DNA from: JBHIYN01 sp041984235 | GTDB taxonomy: Bacteria > Pseudomonadota > Gammaproteobacteria > Ga0077536 | Assembly: GCA_041984235.1 (NCBI GenBank) | Contig: JBHIYN010000002.1 | Coordinates: forward strand, 339,761 to 403,760 | Reading direction: 5' to 3' | Length of the DNA: 64,000 nucleotides | Shown here: piece after piece, positions 43,316 through 51,659 of the stretch | Numbering within the stretch: the first letter of the stretch is position 1 | Layout of the letters: the number at the start of each line of letters is the position of its first letter | Made by a program: the position numbers and the translations under genes | The notes under the pieces: model-generated | Told to the model about the DNA's origin: nothing | Database searches by the model: none | Seen by the model: the letters and a program-made list of their open reading frames with translations, nothing else

Positions 43316-44108
43316 GCCGTGAGCGCGACTGCGCGGCACGATGGCGGCGTTGCGCGGCCCACTGCGCTGCTCACGTACTGATGTACGCTGCGCTGCTCGC
43401 GAACCCGCGCGCCTTGCCCTCGCACCTGCTCGTTCGCACTCACGGCGGTTTCCGCGTGCCCTGACGCCGTGCCGACGGCTGCGCGGCGCGATGGCGGCGT
43501 TGCGCGGACCCCTGCGCTGCTCACGGACTGATGTAGGCTGCGCTGCTCGCGAACCCGCGCGCCTTGCCCTCGCACCTGCTCGTTCGCACTCACGGCGGTT
43601 TCCGCGTGCCCTGACGCCGTGCGCTCGACTGCGCGGCGCGATGGCGGCGTTGCGCGGCTCCCTGCGCTGCTCACGTACTGATGTACGCTGCGCTGCTCGC
43701 GAACCCGCGCGCCTTGCCCTCGCACCTGCGCGCTCGCACTCACGACCGGTTCCCCAGACCGTTACGCCGTGCCGTCGGCTGCGCGGCGCGATGGCGGCGT
43801 TGCGCGGCCCACTGCGCTGTTCACCTACTGATGTAGGCTGCGCTGCTCGCGAAACCGCGCGCCTTGCCCTCGCACCTGCTCGTTCGCACTCACGGCGGTT
43901 TCCGCGTGCCCTGACGCCGTGCGCTCGACTGCGCGGCGCGACGGCGGCGTTGCGTGGTCCGCTGCGCTGCTCACCTACCGACGTGGGCTGCGCTGCTCGC
44001 GAACCCGCGCGCCTTGCGCTTGCACCTGCTCGTTCGCACTCACGGCGGTTTCCGCGTGCCCTGACGCCGCGCGCTCGACTGCGCGGCGCGACGGCCGCGT
44101 TGCGTGGC
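43316..44108. repeat. Tandem array, 150-bp period, about five copies
   Basis: The gap between two convergent genes (43307-44115) is filled by a repeat of exactly 150 bp: GCGCGGC recurs at 43331, 43481, 43631, 43781, 43931 and, in a partial sixth unit, 44081. Each full unit has a small hairpin (43374, 43524, 43674, 43824, 43974) of form CGTAC/CCTAC-TGAT-GTACG/GTAGG. Because 150 is divisible by three, long open frames appear on both strands, but none has a start signal or recognisable product. Confidence 0.93.
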
Positions 44109-44115
44109 TCCCGGC

Positions 44116-44433
44116 TCAGCCTGGCTCGGGACGCGCGGTGCCGCACTGCCAGCACTGCGCGAACTGGCCCTCGATGTCCTCGCCGCAGCCGCTGCAGCGC
44201 CACGCTGTCGCCTCGGCGGCCGGCGCCAGGGCCTCGGCGATGAGGCGCTCGGCGCGCGCCGCGTCGTCGTCCTCCAGCACCCAGATCTCGGGCCAGGCCT
44301 CGTTCAGGGGCAGCTCGCCGATGGCCCCGCCGAGGTAGCGGTTGCGCACCAGACAGCGGATCCCGGCCGCGTCCAGGACCGATTCCAGCCACCCGCAGCG
44401 CACCGGATCGGTGCTTGCCCAAACCCGTTTCAC
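44116..44433 (-). CDS. DUF2007-type small protein with C-terminal zinc ribbon
   Basis: The N-terminal ~70 residues ('LESVLDAAGIRCLVRNRYLG', 'AWPEIWVLEDDDAARAERLI') match the DUF2007 putative signal-transducing domain, which has a PII-like look. The end has two Cys pairs, 'WRCSGCGEDIEGQFAQCWQC', giving a zinc ribbon. Function is unknown. Start is GTG at 44433, 105 aa. It is divergent from typA. Confidence 0.82.
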   Translation of the reverse strand: MKRVWASTDPVRCGWLESVLDAAGIRCLVRNRYLGGAIGELPLNEAWPEIWVLEDDDAARAERLIAEALAPAAEATAWRCSGCGEDIEGQFAQCWQCGTARPEPG

Positions 44434-44471
44434 GCCCTCCCAAACCTCTCAGATCCGCGGCCCATTCCGCG

Positions 44472-44477
44472 TATAAT
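44472..44477 (+). promoter_or_regulatory. Possible -10 element upstream of typA
   Basis: A perfect TATAAT lies 65 bp before the typA start in GC-rich sequence. No good -35 is seen at 16-18 bp spacing, so only the -10 is supported. Confidence 0.35.
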
Positions 44478-44541
44478 GCCGCGCCTCGTTCAACCATGAC
44501 ACGCCGCCACCGGCGCCTGTCCGCGCCGGGTACCGCGTTCC

Positions 44542-46383
44542 ATGTCCGCCAGCCAGCTCCGCAATATCGCCATCGTCGCGCACGTCGACCATGGCAAGAC
44601 CACCCTCGTCGACGAACTGCTGAAGCAGTCCGGCACCCTCGACCAGCGCCGCGACGGCGGCGCCGAGCGGGTGATGGACTCCAACGCGCTCGAACGCGAG
44701 CGCGGCATCACCATCCTGGCCAAGAATACCGCGCTCGGCTGGAACGACTACCGCATCAACGTCGTCGACACCCCCGGCCACGCCGACTTCGGCGGCGAGG
44801 TCGAGCGCATCCTGTCGATGGTCGACTCGGTGCTGCTGCTGGTCGACGCCGTCGACGGTCCCATGCCGCAGACCCGCTTCGTCACGCAGAAGGCGTTCGC
44901 GCGCGGCCTCAACCCGATCGTCGTCATCAACAAGTGCGACCGCGCCGGCGCACGCCCGCACTGGGTGCTCGACCAGACCTTCGAGCTGTTCGACCGGCTC
45001 GGCGCGAGCGACGCCCAGCTCGACTTCCCGGTCGTCTACTGCTCCGCCATCGAGGGCTGGGCACGGCACGAGCCGGACGGTCCCGAGACCGACATGCAGG
45101 TGCTGTTCGAGGCCATCGTCGCGCACGTGCCGCCGCCCGAGGTCGAGGCCGACGGCCCGCTGCAGATGCAGGTCAGTGCGCTCGACTATTCGAGCTACGT
45201 CGGCGCCATCGGCATCGGGCGCATTCGCCGCGGCCGCATCACCCCCAACCAGCAGCTCGTCATCATCGATCGCGACGGCCGCTCGCGGCGCGGCCGCGTA
45301 CTGGAGGTACTCGGCTTCCAGGGTCTCAACCGCGAGGTGCGCGAGGAAGCCTTCGCCGGCGACATCGTCGCGGTCACCGGCATCGACGGCCTGCGCATCT
45401 CCGACACCCTGTGCGACCCGGCCGCGCCGGAAGCGCTGCCGGCGCTGTCGGTCGACGAGCCCACGGTGTCGATGACCTTCGAGGTCTCCGACTCGCCGTT
45501 CGCGGGGCGCGAGGGCAAGTTCGTCACCAGCCGCCAGATCATCGAGCGCCTGGAGCGCGAGCTGGTACACAACGTCGCCTTGCGCGTGGAGCCGACCGCC
45601 GATCCCAAGGTCGTGCTGGTCTCGGGACGCGGCGAGCTGCATCTCTCCATCCTGATCGAGAACATGCGCCGCGAGGGCTACGCCTTCTGCGTCGGCCGGC
45701 CCCGGGTCATCATCAAGACCATCGACGGCCGCCCCCACGAGCCGTTCGAGAGCCTCGTCGTCGACGTGCCCGAGGAATTCCAGGGCGCCGTCATGGAACG
45801 CCTCGGCGCGCGCCGCGGCAACGTGCTCGCCATGCAGCCGGACGGGCAGGGCCGCGTGCGTCTCGACTACGCCATCCCCGCACGCGGCCTGATCGGTTTC
45901 CGCACCGAGTTCATGACCGCGACCTCGGGCAACGGCCTCATCTACTCGAGCTTCGACGACTACCGCCCGGTCACCGGCGGCGCCATCGCGCCACGCAAGA
46001 ACGGTGTGCTCATCGCCAACGCCGACGGCAAGGCGCTCGCCTTCGCGCTGTTCAACCTGCAGGAGCGCGGGCGACTCATGGTCGCGCCAGGCGAGGACGT
46101 GTTCGAGGGCATGATCGTCGGCATCCACTCGCGCGACAACGATCTCGTGGTCAACCCCATGAAGGCCAAGCAGCTCACCAACATCCGCGCCGCCGGCAAC
46201 GACGAGAACATCCTGCTCACGCCCGCGCTGCGGCTCGATCTCGAGCAGGCGCTGGAGTTCATCGCCGACGACGAGCTGGTCGAGGTCACGCCGGTCGCCA
46301 TCCGGCTGCGCAAGCGCGAGCTGCACGAGGTCGACCGCAAGCGCTCGCAACGCGCCGCGGAGAAGGCGGAAACGGTCGGGTGA
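44542..46383 (+). CDS. typA: Translational GTPase TypA/BipA
   Basis: This ribosome-binding GTPase helps 50S assembly and stress or low-temperature growth. The G1 motif is 'AHVDHGKTTLVDELL', G3 'VVDTPGHADFGGEVER' and G4 'VVINKCDRAGARP'; EF-G-like domains II, III and V and the BipA-specific C-terminal domain follow. Length 613 aa. Its stop overlaps the GTG start of dtd. Confidence 0.97.
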   Translation: MSASQLRNIAIVAHVDHGKTTLVDELLKQSGTLDQRRDGGAERVMDSNALERERGITILAKNTALGWNDYRINVVDTPGHADFGGEVERILSMVDSVLLLVDAVDGPMPQTRFVTQKAFARGLNPIVVINKCDRAGARPHWVLDQTFELFDRLGASDAQLDFPVVYCSAIEGWARHEPDGPETDMQVLFEAIVAHVPPPEVEADGPLQMQVSALDYSSYVGAIGIGRIRRGRITPNQQLVIIDRDGRSRRGRVLEVLGFQGLNREVREEAFAGDIVAVTGIDGLRISDTLCDPAAPEALPALSVDEPTVSMTFEVSDSPFAGREGKFVTSRQIIERLERELVHNVALRVEPTADPKVVLVSGRGELHLSILIENMRREGYAFCVGRPRVIIKTIDGRPHEPFESLVVDVPEEFQGAVMERLGARRGNVLAMQPDGQGRVRLDYAIPARGLIGFRTEFMTATSGNGLIYSSFDDYRPVTGGAIAPRKNGVLIANADGKALAFALFNLQERGRLMVAPGEDVFEGMIVGIHSRDNDLVVNPMKAKQLTNIRAAGNDENILLTPALRLDLEQALEFIADDELVEVTPVAIRLRKRELHEVDRKRSQRAAEKAETVG

Positions 46384-46817
46384 TCGGTCTCATCCAGCGC
46401 GTCGACAAGGCCCACGTCGAGGTCTCCGGCGAGGTCGTCGGCAGCATCCAGCGCGGCCTGCTCGCCCTGGTCGGCGTGCAGCGCGGTGACAGCGAGGCCG
46501 AGGCCGCGCGCCTGGTCGAGCGCATCCTCGGCTACCGCGTCTTTCCGGACGCGGAGAAGAAGATGAACCTCGCGCTCGGCGACATCGACGGCGGCCTGCT
46601 GCTGGTGCCGCAGTTCACGCTCGCCGCCGACACGCGCAAGGGCACCCGCCCCAGCTTCACCCCCGCCGCCGCGCCGGACGACGGCAAGCGCCTGTTCGAC
46701 CACGTCGTCGAGCAGGCCCGCGCGCACTACAAGCGCGTCGCCACCGGCCGCTTCGGCGCGCACATGAAGGTCAACCTGGTCAACGACGGCCCGGTCACCT
46801 TCTGGCTGGAAGTTTAA
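46380..46817 (+). CDS. dtd: D-aminoacyl-tRNA deacylase Dtd
   Basis: Dtd hydrolyses D-amino acids (and glycine from tRNA-Ala) from mischarged tRNA. The protein starts 'VIGLIQRVDKAHVEV' from a GTG that overlaps the typA stop (GTGA). Conserved motifs are 'VPQFTLAADTRKGTRPSF' and the C-terminal Gly-cisPro 'NDGPVTFWLEV'. Length 145 aa, exactly the family size. The TAA stop shares its last two bases with a long palindrome. Confidence 0.95.
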   Translation: MIGLIQRVDKAHVEVSGEVVGSIQRGLLALVGVQRGDSEAEAARLVERILGYRVFPDAEKKMNLALGDIDGGLLLVPQFTLAADTRKGTRPSFTPAAAPDDGKRLFDHVVEQARAHYKRVATGRFGAHMKVNLVNDGPVTFWLEV

Positions 46818-46888
46818 GGGGACATGCCACATTTATAAGTTGTTGATTTTATTAAAATCAACAACTTATAAATGTGGCATGTCCCCTT
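46816..46888. repeat. Perfect 73-bp palindrome between convergent stop codons
   Basis: Arms of 36 bp around a single central T (46852) are exact reverse complements. The outer part AAGGGGACATGCCACATTT is the same as in the 6581-6658 palindrome. The inner part is AT-rich and unrelated to that one. The dtd stop and the stop of the opposite-strand hydrolase both use its end bases. Confidence 0.92.
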
Positions 46889-47772
46889 TACCGCGCAAAC
46901 GCCGCGATGGCCGCCGCCGTCGCAGCGGCGCCGGCACCGAGCGTAATGGTGTAGTGGTTGGTGCCCGGGATCTCCTGCCAGTCCAGGTTCGGCAGGGCGG
47001 CCGCCTTCGCCTTCACCGCCGCCACCGGCATCAGGGGGTCGGGCTGGTTGAGCAGGCCGCGCACCGCGGTCAGCATCAGCATGGGCAGGGTAATACCGTC
47101 GATCATCGTCACCATTTCCGGGCGCATGGGATCGAGCCCGTCGGCGCGCACCGCGGCCTCGCTGGCGCGGCTCTTGAGGTGCGGCGGCTCGCCGGCCAGG
47201 TCGTAGTCGAAGTAGGCCTCGACGTGCGCGCTCCAGTCCGCCGCTTCCTGGAACGCCGGGTGCTCGCGCCAGAAGGCCTGGTAGGCGGCGCGGCTCTCGA
47301 ACTCGCGTGACAGGCGCGCGAGCGCGGGTCCGAGCACCCGCTCCAGCAGCACCTCCGGCGTGACGCCGTCCGGCAGCGGCAGGGCAAGGCCGCCGTCGAC
47401 CAGCACCATGCGCGACAGGAACTGCGGCCGCGTCGCCCCGAAAACCACGCCGATGTAGGCGCCCATCGAGTGGCCGGCATAGACCACCGGCCCGCCGCCG
47501 GCGAGCTGCTCGATGACACAGATGAGATCCTCGACGTGACGCGGCAGCCCGAACGGGCCGGGCAGCGCACTGCTCGCACCACGCCCGCGCAGATCGGGCG
47601 CCATGACGTCGAACACGCCGTCGGGCAGCGCCTCGACCAGCGGCCCCCAGGCCATGTGCGAGGCCGAGATGCCGTGCACCAGCAGCAGCGGAATCGCACC
47701 ATCGCGCCAGCGCGCCACGGCCAGCGGGCCGCCCTCGACCTCGACTTCGACAATCGTCTTCTGCGCCTGCAT
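46888..47772 (-). CDS. Alpha/beta hydrolase
   Basis: This 294-aa protein has the oxyanion region 'LLLVHGISASHMAWGPLVE', the nucleophile elbow 'VVYAGHSMGAYIG' (Ser) and a late His in 'EIPGTNHYTITLG'. It is cytoplasmic, with no signal peptide. The substrate is unknown; sequence is generic for esterase/epoxide-hydrolase-like enzymes. The ATG at 47772 is divergent from the flavodoxin gene with 32 bp between starts. Its TAA stop begins at the last base of the palindrome. Confidence 0.88.
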   Translation of the reverse strand: MQAQKTIVEVEVEGGPLAVARWRDGAIPLLLVHGISASHMAWGPLVEALPDGVFDVMAPDLRGRGASSALPGPFGLPRHVEDLICVIEQLAGGGPVVYAGHSMGAYIGVVFGATRPQFLSRMVLVDGGLALPLPDGVTPEVLLERVLGPALARLSREFESRAAYQAFWREHPAFQEAADWSAHVEAYFDYDLAGEPPHLKSRASEAAVRADGLDPMRPEMVTMIDGITLPMLMLTAVRGLLNQPDPLMPVAAVKAKAAALPNLDWQEIPGTNHYTITLGAGAAATAAAIAAFAR

Positions 47773-47804
47773 GATGCGTCCTGTCCCTGTTTCTATGGAG
47801 CGGC

Positions 47805-48278
47805 ATGCTAGCAGAGCCCCGCCACCTGCTGATCGTCTACCACTCGCAATCGGGCGGCACCGGGGCGCTGGCCGAGGCCGTGATCGACGGCGCGCGCGAC
47901 GACGCCATCAGCGGGGTCGAGCTGCGCGTGCGGCCGGCGCTGGAAGCCGATGCTGACGACGTGCGCTGGGCCGAGGCCGTGATCCTCGGTACGCCGGAGA
48001 ATTTCGGCTACATGTCGGGCGCGATGAAGTACTTCTTCGATCGTATCTACTACCCGTGCCTGGATCACACCCAGGGCCTGCCGTACGCCGTGTTCGTCAA
48101 GGCCGGCAACGACGGCCAGGGCGCGCTGGGCGCAATGCGCCGCATCATCACCGGGCTCGCCTGGCGCGCCGTCGCCGAGCCGCTGGTGGTGGTCGGCGAG
48201 GTCGGGCCGCCGCACCTCGACAGTGCGCGCGAGCTTGGCATGACCCTGGCCGCCGGCCTGGAAGCGGGCCTGTTCTGA
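47805..48278 (+). CDS. Flavodoxin-fold NAD(P)H-dependent oxidoreductase-like protein
   Basis: The first strand and phosphate loop 'LLIVYHSQSGGTGALAEAV' and 'AVILGTPENFGYMSGAMKYF' identify an FMN-binding flavodoxin-like fold of 157 aa. Its position 39 bp before a Rieske oxygenase gene on the same strand suggests, but does not show, a redox partnership. Confidence 0.84.
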   Translation: MLAEPRHLLIVYHSQSGGTGALAEAVIDGARDDAISGVELRVRPALEADADDVRWAEAVILGTPENFGYMSGAMKYFFDRIYYPCLDHTQGLPYAVFVKAGNDGQGALGAMRRIITGLAWRAVAEPLVVVGEVGPPHLDSARELGMTLAAGLEAGLF

Positions 48279-48317
48279 GCGCTGCGGTCGTCGCCGGGTG
48301 CGCCCGAGTGCCTTAAA

Positions 48318-49442
48318 ATGGTTGAACCGCCAACCGGAACCCGCCCCGTCATGTCGCTCGAGAACACCGCCCGTATCACGCCCGCGCACGAACGCGACAC
48401 CGTGCGCGACATCCGCAAGACGGCCATCGACCCCGATTTCTGGTACCCGGTGGCGCGCTCCCGGGACGTCGGCAGCGGCAAGACGCTGCCGGTCTCCTTC
48501 GCCGGCCAGCCGATCGTGCTGGCGCGCTCGAAGGACGGCCAGCTGTTCGCGCTGGAGAACCGCTGCGCCCACCGCCAGGTGCCGCTGCACGTCGGCGTGG
48601 TCAGCGAGTGCACCATCAAGTGCGGCTACCACGGCTGGGAGTACGACGCCTCCGGGCGCTGCGTCAGCGTGCCCTACATCGACACCTGCAAGATGAAGCC
48701 GAACAGCGTGCGCAGCTACCCGGCGCGCGAGGCCTACGGCCTGGTGTTCGTGTTTCCGGGCAACGCCGAACGCGCCGGCGAGGTGCCGTTCCCGGACGTC
48801 CCCTCGGCCAGCGACCCGGCCTACAAGACGCGCTACCTCGACCGCCGCGTCGAGTGCCACTACAGCTTCATGCACGAGAACCTGATGGACATGAACCATC
48901 AGTTCCTGCACCGCCGCCTGATGGGCGGCATCAAGACCATGTTCTTAGGCGTGCGCCAGGGTGACAACTGGGTCGAGGCCGACTACACCTTCACCCGCGC
49001 CACCGGCAAGCAACCGCTGGGCGAGAAGTTCATGCTCGGCAAGCGCCCGGAAGCGGAAGTCGGCGAACGCGACCTCATGACCATACGCACCGAGTACCCC
49101 TACCAGACGCTGCGCTTCTGGACCGCCGGCAGCGAGCACCCGGCGCTCGACCTGTGGAACGTCTACATCCCGATCGACGCCGCGCAGCGCATCAACCACA
49201 CCTTCGGCCTGATGATGATCCGCCGGCCCTCGCCGGGCTTCCTGCTCGACGTGTTCTGGCCCGCCATCGTCTGGTTCACCAACGGCATCTTCGCCGAGGA
49301 CCGCGAGATCTGCGAGATGGAGCAGGCCGCCTTCGACGCCCAGGGCGAGGATCGCAACCAGGAGATCTTTCCGGCCATCCGCGGCCTGCGCAAGGTGCTG
49401 ACCGAGAACGGCCTGCCACTCGAGATCGATTCAGGCGCCTGA
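48318..49442 (+). CDS. Rieske non-haem iron oxygenase, alpha-subunit type
   Basis: The N-terminal Rieske domain has 'RCAHRQVPL' (Cys, His) and 'CGYHGWEYD' (Cys, His), binding the [2Fe-2S] cluster. The catalytic domain holds the mononuclear iron motif 'ENLMDMNHQFLHRR'. This is the architecture of ring-hydroxylating and O-demethylating oxygenases; the substrate cannot be assigned and no ferredoxin reductase or beta subunit is adjacent. ATG 48318 or 48351 are both possible (374 or 363 aa). The stop abuts a repeat block. Confidence 0.9.
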   Translation: MVEPPTGTRPVMSLENTARITPAHERDTVRDIRKTAIDPDFWYPVARSRDVGSGKTLPVSFAGQPIVLARSKDGQLFALENRCAHRQVPLHVGVVSECTIKCGYHGWEYDASGRCVSVPYIDTCKMKPNSVRSYPAREAYGLVFVFPGNAERAGEVPFPDVPSASDPAYKTRYLDRRVECHYSFMHENLMDMNHQFLHRRLMGGIKTMFLGVRQGDNWVEADYTFTRATGKQPLGEKFMLGKRPEAEVGERDLMTIRTEYPYQTLRFWTAGSEHPALDLWNVYIPIDAAQRINHTFGLMMIRRPSPGFLLDVFWPAIVWFTNGIFAEDREICEMEQAAFDAQGEDRNQEIFPAIRGLRKVLTENGLPLEIDSGA

Positions 49443-49443
49443 A

Positions 49444-50012
49444 GGGACTGTCCCCTTTTTCCCTGCGAGCAGCCGGGCTCTGCGACGTCATTACCACCGA
49501 CCCGTCCCTCTGCCCGCAGAAAAAGGGGACTGTCCCCGTCCCCTCGGAGCACCGCCGGCGCACGAGATGCCGAGCGCAGCAGCTTCGCCCCCCGCTATTT
49601 GCTCCCGCAGACTGGCGAGAAGCTTCACGAGCGAAGGCCGGTCGCAGGGACTGTCCCCTTTTTCCCTGCGAGCAGCCGGGCTCTGCGACAACATCACCAC
49701 CGACCCATCTCTCTGCCCGCAGAAAAAGGGGACTGTCCCCGTCCCCTCGGAGCACCGCCGGCGCGCGAGATGCCGAGCGCAGCAGCTTCGCCCCCCGCTA
49801 TTTGCTCCCGCAGACTGGCGAGAAGCTTCACGAGCGAAGGCCGGTCGAAGGGAATGTCCCCTTTTTCCCGTCGAGCGGCCCGGCTCCGGGACGTCATTAC
49901 CACCGACCCGTCCCTCTGCCTGCAGAAAAAGGGGACTGTCCCCCGTCCCCCCGAATACGTGAGGACGCCGAGCACCGCCGGCGCGCGAGATGCCGAGCGC
50001 AGCAGCTTCTCG
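49444..50012. repeat. 203-bp tandem triplicate with GGGGAC palindromes
   Basis: Units start at 49444, 49647 and 49850 (GGGACTGTCCCC or variant), exactly 203 bp apart. Each contains an outer near-inverted pair (CCCCTTTTT ... AAAAAGGGG) and then a module GAGCACCGCCGGCG...GAGCGCAGCAGCTTC. The third unit is followed by a version of that module matching the end of the repeat beside tolQ. The block fills the whole space between the Rieske and hemF stops. Confidence 0.92.
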
Positions 50013-50939
50013 TCAGTCTGCGAGCCAGTCGCGCGGCACGATGAACTTTTCGTAAAGCTCGGCCTCCGGCGTGCCCGCCTCCGGCTGCCAGTCGTAACGC
50101 CAGCGCACGTTTGGCGGCAGCGACATCAGGATCGACTCGGTGCGCCCGCCGGTCTGCAGGCCGAACAGCGTGCCGCGATCGTAGACCAGGTTGAACTCCA
50201 CGTAGCGCCCGCGGCGATAGAGCTGGAAGTCGCGCTCGCGCTCACCGTAGGAGGTATCGCGCCGGCGCGCGACGATCGGCGTGTAGGCCTCGATGTACTT
50301 CGAGCCGACGCTCCTGATGAAGTCGAAGCAGCGCGCGAACGGCCACTCGTTCAGATCGTCGAAGAACAGGCCGCCCACGCCGCGCTGCTCGTTGCGGTGC
50401 CGGAGATGAAAGTACTCGTCACACCACTGCTTGAAGCGCGGGTAGACGTCCGCCCCGTAGGGCGTGCAGGCAGCGCGCGCAGTACGGTGCCATTCGATCG
50501 CATCCTCCTCGAAGCCGTAGTAGGGCGTGAGGTCGAAGCCGCCGCCGAACCACCACACCGGCGCCTCGCCGTCCTTCTCGGCGACGAACAGGCGCACGTT
50601 GGCGTGCGAGGTCGGCACGTAGGGATTGAGCGGATGCACCACCAGCGATACGCCCATGGCGCGGAACGCGCGCCCGGCCAGCTCCGGCCGCCGCGCGGTC
50701 GCCGCCGCCGGCAGCTCGCGGCCGCTCACGTGCGAGAAGTTGACGCCGGCCTGCTCGAAGGTCTCGCCGCCGGCCATCACCCGTGTGCGTCCGCCGCCAC
50801 CCTCGGCGCGCGTCCACGCATCCTCGCGGAAGCGCGCCGCCGGCTCCAGCGCCTCCAGCGCCGTGCACACGGCATCCTGCAGCTGCTGCAGCCAGTCCTC
50901 CACCGCGCCGATGGCGGTGCTGTCGACGATGTCGTTCAT
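50013..50939 (-). CDS. hemF: Oxygen-dependent coproporphyrinogen-III oxidase
   Basis: HemF decarboxylates coproporphyrinogen III to protoporphyrinogen IX using O2, so the organism makes haem aerobically. Conserved blocks are 'EGGGGRTRVMAGGETFEQAG', 'GGGFDLTPYYGFEEDAIEWH' and 'EFNLVYDRGTLFGLQTGGR'. ATG 50939 is chosen for its GGAG at 9-bp spacing (308 aa); an ATG at 50954 is also open. Its last codons merge with the adjacent repeat. Confidence 0.95.
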   Translation of the reverse strand: MNDIVDSTAIGAVEDWLQQLQDAVCTALEALEPAARFREDAWTRAEGGGGRTRVMAGGETFEQAGVNFSHVSGRELPAAATARRPELAGRAFRAMGVSLVVHPLNPYVPTSHANVRLFVAEKDGEAPVWWFGGGFDLTPYYGFEEDAIEWHRTARAACTPYGADVYPRFKQWCDEYFHLRHRNEQRGVGGLFFDDLNEWPFARCFDFIRSVGSKYIEAYTPIVARRRDTSYGERERDFQLYRRGRYVEFNLVYDRGTLFGLQTGGRTESILMSLPPNVRWRYDWQPEAGTPEAELYEKFIVPRDWLAD

Positions 50940-51046
50940 GGGGTCGATCTCCATGGCCGGCGCGTGCGCCGCGCGCGACCTTATCAAAAGGGGGCCGACC
51001 TGCTAAGGTACGCGCCGCCGCCCGTCACTGTACACGCAAGGCCGTC

Positions 51047-51640
51047 ATGAGCACTCGCAGCGCGCGCGTCGCGCGGGACACCAAGGAAACGCAGATCGTC
51101 GTCGAGGTCGACCTCGACGGCACCGGTGCGGCCGCGTTCGACACCGGCCTGCCGTTCCTCGAGCACATGCTCGACCAGGTCGCGCGGCACGGTTTGATCG
51201 ACATCAAGGTCGACGCCAGCGGCGATCTCGAGATCGACGCCCATCACACCGTCGAGGACATCGGCATCACGCTCGGCCAGGCAGTCGACCAGGCGCTCGC
51301 CGACAAGCGCGGCATCCGCCGCTACGGCCATGCCTACGTGCCGCTCGACGAGGCGCTGTCGCGCGTGGTGATCGACTTCTCCGGTCGCCCCGGGCTGACC
51401 TACGAGATCGACTTCCCGCGCGCCCGTGTCGGCGACTTCGACGTCGACCTCTTCGCCGAGTTCTTCCAGGGCTTCGTCAATCACGCCCGCTGCACCCTGC
51501 ACGTCGACAACCTGCGCGGCCGCAACGCGCACCACATCATCGAAACCGTGTTCAAGGCCTTCGGCCGCGCCATGCGCATGGCGGTGGAGCCGGATCCGCG
51601 CATGGGTGACGTGATGCCGTCGACCAAGGGCTCGCTCTAA
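51047..51640 (+). CDS. hisB: Imidazoleglycerol-phosphate dehydratase HisB
   Basis: This is the monofunctional IGPD (197 aa) without the HAD phosphatase domain of E. coli HisB. Metal-binding motifs 'FLEHMLDQVARHG', 'DAHHTVEDIG' and 'NAHHIIETVFKAFGRA' are intact. It catalyses the sixth step of histidine synthesis. It is followed 19 bp later by hisH, but hisA and hisF, which usually come next, are absent. Confidence 0.97.
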   Translation: MSTRSARVARDTKETQIVVEVDLDGTGAAAFDTGLPFLEHMLDQVARHGLIDIKVDASGDLEIDAHHTVEDIGITLGQAVDQALADKRGIRRYGHAYVPLDEALSRVVIDFSGRPGLTYEIDFPRARVGDFDVDLFAEFFQGFVNHARCTLHVDNLRGRNAHHIIETVFKAFGRAMRMAVEPDPRMGDVMPSTKGSL

Positions 51641-51659
51641 CCGGCCAGCACGCACGCCC

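Noticed and set aside
43316..44108. CRISPR array or surface-protein repeat
   Set aside because: Units are contiguous with a 150-bp period and no spacers; no start, signal peptide or conserved product.
43341..44243. 300-codon plus-strand open frame with a 50-residue internal repeat
   Set aside because: It exists only because the tandem repeat has a 150-bp period; it has no ribosome-binding site, is Arg/Ala-rich in the manner of shadow frames, and runs through the opposite-strand DUF2007 gene.
42839..44497. 552-codon minus-strand open frame over the same array
   Set aside because: It overlaps the rhodanese and DUF2007 genes, reads as low-complexity Arg-rich sequence and has no family resemblance.
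46816..46888. Standard rho-independent terminator between dtd and the hydrolase
   Set aside because: The stem is far longer than usual, has no proper U-run (only UUUA), and its outer arms are a dispersed repeat; termination is possible but is not the simplest description.
49444..50012. CRISPR array
   Set aside because: The repeats are 203 bp, tandem and without unique spacers; no cas genes are near.
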